Source: Pseudomonadota bacterium
GTDB lineage: Bacteria > Pseudomonadota > Gammaproteobacteria > Burkholderiales > Burkholderiaceae_C
Reading direction: 5' to 3'
Assembly (NCBI GenBank): GCA_018241895.1
Contig: JAFECX010000232.1
Coordinates: 1 to 37,646, forward strand
DNA length: 37,646 bases
Below, in pieces: positions 36,217 through 37,646 of the stretch. The stretch's first letter is position 1, and each line of letters starts with the position of its first letter. The position numbers were made by a program, and so were the translations under genes. The notes under the pieces were generated by a model, which was given only the letters and a program-made list of their open reading frames with translations, did not search any database and was not told the origin of the DNA.

Positions 36217-36311
36217 GTGCACCGGGCGTGGCGCGGCAGGCGGATCCGGGCACCCGCATGCGCCATCATGGCCGCCATCGCCGCCGCGGCCTCACGCCGT
36301 CGTCGGCGGCC

Positions 36312-36320
36312 TGCCACAAT
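36312..36320 (+). promoter_or_regulatory. Extended -10 promoter of dat
   Basis: TG (36312-36313), one base, then CACAAT (36315-36320) makes an extended -10 box; the start would be near 36327, about 30 nt before the dat ATG. No good -35 is visible. Confidence 0.35.
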
Positions 36321-36355
36321 GACGCGCTTCACGGACCGCCACCCAGGCCAGCGCC

Positions 36356-37222
36356 ATGCACGACGCCCACTGCTTCCTCGACGGCGAGTACCTGCGCGTC
36401 TCGCAGGCCAGGGTGAGCGTCCTCGACCGCGGGTTCGTGTTCGGCGACGGCGTCTACGAGGTGGTGCCGGTGTACGACAAGCGCCTGTTCCGCTTCGACG
36501 AGCACATGGCGCGCCTGGCGCGCTCGCTGCTCAAGCTGCGCATCCCCAATCCGGCCACGCGCGACGAATGGCTGGCGCGCTGCCGCGCGCTCGTGCGCGC
36601 CGAGGCGGCGAGCGACCAGGTGGTCTACATGCAGATCACGCGCGGCGTCGCGCCGCGCGATCACGTCATGCCCCAGGGCCTGGTGCCGACGGTGTTCATG
36701 ATGACCAACCCGATGCGCTCGCCCTCGGCCGAGCAGCGCCACCAGGGCGTGGCCTGCATCACCGCAAGCGACTTCCGCTGGGAGCGCGGCGACATCAAGA
36801 GCATCAGCCTGCTGGGCAACGTGCTGGCGCGCCAGTTGTCGGCCGACCAGGGCGCCACCGAGACGATCATGCTGCGCAACGGCTGGCTCACCGAGGCGGC
36901 GGCCTGCAACGTGTGGATCGTGCACGAGGGCGCCCTGCTCGGCGTGCCCAGGAGCGAGCATGTGCTCGAGGGCATCCGCGTCGAACTGCTGCGCGAGCTG
37001 TGCGAGGACTGCGGCATCGCCTACAACCTGCGTCCGATCTCCGAGGCCGAACTGCGCAGCGCCGACGAGGTGATGCTGTCCTCGGCCACCAAGGAGGTGC
37101 TGCCGGTGACGCGCATCGACGGCGAGCCGGTCGGCCACGGCGCGATGCGCGGGCGGCCCGGGCCGGTGTACGCGCGGCTGTACGAGGCCTACCAGGTGGC
37201 CAAGCGCACGATGTCGATCTGA
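36356..37222 (+). CDS. dat: D-amino-acid aminotransferase (class IV PLP)
   Basis: A 288-residue cytoplasmic PLP enzyme that exchanges amino groups between D-amino acids and 2-oxo acids, giving D-alanine or D-glutamate for peptidoglycan. Class IV marks are VLDRGFVFGDGVYEVVPVYD at the start, the PLP Lys148 in RGDIKSISLLGNVLA, EAAACNVWIV, and SATKEVLPVTRIDG. A branched-chain aminotransferase or aminodeoxychorismate lyase is less likely because of the LDRGFxFGDGVYE and IKSxxLLxN pattern. In Burkholderiales this gene commonly precedes the YbeD/DUF493 gene and lipB-lipA, as here. Confidence 0.93.
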   Translation: MHDAHCFLDGEYLRVSQARVSVLDRGFVFGDGVYEVVPVYDKRLFRFDEHMARLARSLLKLRIPNPATRDEWLARCRALVRAEAASDQVVYMQITRGVAPRDHVMPQGLVPTVFMMTNPMRSPSAEQRHQGVACITASDFRWERGDIKSISLLGNVLARQLSADQGATETIMLRNGWLTEAAACNVWIVHEGALLGVPRSEHVLEGIRVELLRELCEDCGIAYNLRPISEAELRSADEVMLSSATKEVLPVTRIDGEPVGHGAMRGRPGPVYARLYEAYQVAKRTMSI

Positions 37223-37274
37223 GCGTCCGTCCACAGCGTCCGTCCACAGCGTCCGTCCACAGCGCCCGTCCATG
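37223..37274. repeat. 13-bp tandem repeat, three perfect copies and one degenerate
   Basis: GCGTCCGTCCACA occurs at 37223-37235, 37236-37248 and 37249-37261; a fourth copy (37262-37274) differs at three positions. It starts at the base after the dat stop codon and lies within the 115-bp gap before the DUF493 gene. No function is evident. Confidence 0.9.
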
Positions 37275-37337
37275 GAGCGCGTGCACAGAGCGCGTCGCGT
37301 GCGCCCCGCCAGAACTTCCGAAGCCACGAGTGCGACC

Positions 37338-37625
37338 ATGCCCGGCACGTTGCCCGACATCCCGCCCGAGCAGAGCCTGATCGAGTATCCGAGCGCGTTC
37401 CCGATCAAGGTCATGGGGGCGCACGTCGAGGGCTTCGAGGCCGCCGTGGTGCAGGTCGTGCGCGGCTTCGACCCCGGCTTCGACGCGGCCAGCGTCGAGC
37501 GCCGCCTCAGCCGCGGCGGCAACTACCTCGGGCTGACCGTGACCATCACGGCCACCAGCCGCGAGCAGCTCGACGCGCTGTACCGCACGCTCAGCACGCA
37601 CCCGATGGTCAAGGTGGTGCTCTGA
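37338..37625 (+). CDS. ybeD: YbeD/DUF493 family protein
   Basis: A 95-residue cytosolic protein. The family core is clear: IEYPSAFPIKVMGAHVEGFE, then SRGGNYLGLTVTITATSREQ and LSTHPMVKVVL at the end. DUF493 has an ACT-like fold resembling the regulatory domain of some amino-acid enzymes and usually stands upstream of lipB (octanoyltransferase); lipB is probably just beyond the window. The upstream ATG 37272 would add residues with no similarity, so 37338 was chosen. Confidence 0.92.
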   Translation: MPGTLPDIPPEQSLIEYPSAFPIKVMGAHVEGFEAAVVQVVRGFDPGFDAASVERRLSRGGNYLGLTVTITATSREQLDALYRTLSTHPMVKVVL

Positions 37626-37646
37626 ACGGTCCGCGCAAACCTGCCC

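Overview
The window is chromosomal DNA from a very GC-rich Gram-negative bacterium, most likely a betaproteobacterium of the Burkholderiales type. Evidence: extreme third-position GC, a DUF3460-scpA pair, a D-amino-acid aminotransferase followed by a YbeD/DUF493 gene, an outer-membrane lipoprotein and many periplasmic c-type cytochromes. I see no tRNA, rRNA, CRISPR array, transposase or phage gene.

Left part (1-6553): a 5'-truncated TPR/outer-membrane-barrel gene, a BamE-like lipoprotein gene, DUF3460-scpA (chromosome segregation), an MFS transporter and a ClcB-type chloride channel. Two gene-poor stretches lie here: 4778-5170, with nothing recognisable, and 6554-6956, which holds a strong hairpin and the suf promoter.

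Iron-sulfur region (6907-13726): a sufBCDSUT operon with its own promoter, then convergent fdxA (7Fe ferredoxin), then divergent nsrR (nitric-oxide-sensing Rrf2 repressor). A near-consensus NsrR operator sits between fdxA and nsrR. The nsrR 3' end overlaps the 3' end of a convergent DUF1850 gene by 86 bp.

Transport region (13641-17195, minus strand): a TAXI-TRAP system made of a solute receptor, a fused permease and a DUF1850 protein.

The main accessory system (17338-31645, minus strand) is an aromatic (aralkyl) amine dehydrogenase operon. Gene order is aauB-aauE-aauD-aauA, a monoheme cytochrome c, DUF1329, DUF1302, an RND/MMPL protein, a YCF48 propeller protein, an aldehyde dehydrogenase, a second small cytochrome c, and two MauG/CcpA-like diheme proteins. 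Many junctions are 4-nt ATGA/GTGA overlaps. AauA keeps both tryptophans that form the TTQ cofactor and the catalytic Asp. Proposed working: amines are oxidised in the periplasm, electrons go to c-type cytochromes, the aldehyde is oxidised in the cytoplasm, the diheme proteins may complete TTQ, and the RND/DUF1302/DUF1329/YCF48 set handles a hydrophobic compound at the envelope. A divergent FeaR-like AraC regulator (31847-32926) faces the operon across a gap holding a 34-bp near-perfect palindrome and a strong hairpin upstream of aauB.

Right end (32977-37625): a hybrid histidine kinase and LuxR-type response regulator pair, a MaoC-like hydratase, D-amino-acid aminotransferase (dat), a 13-bp tandem repeat, and a YbeD/DUF493 gene that usually precedes lipB-lipA.
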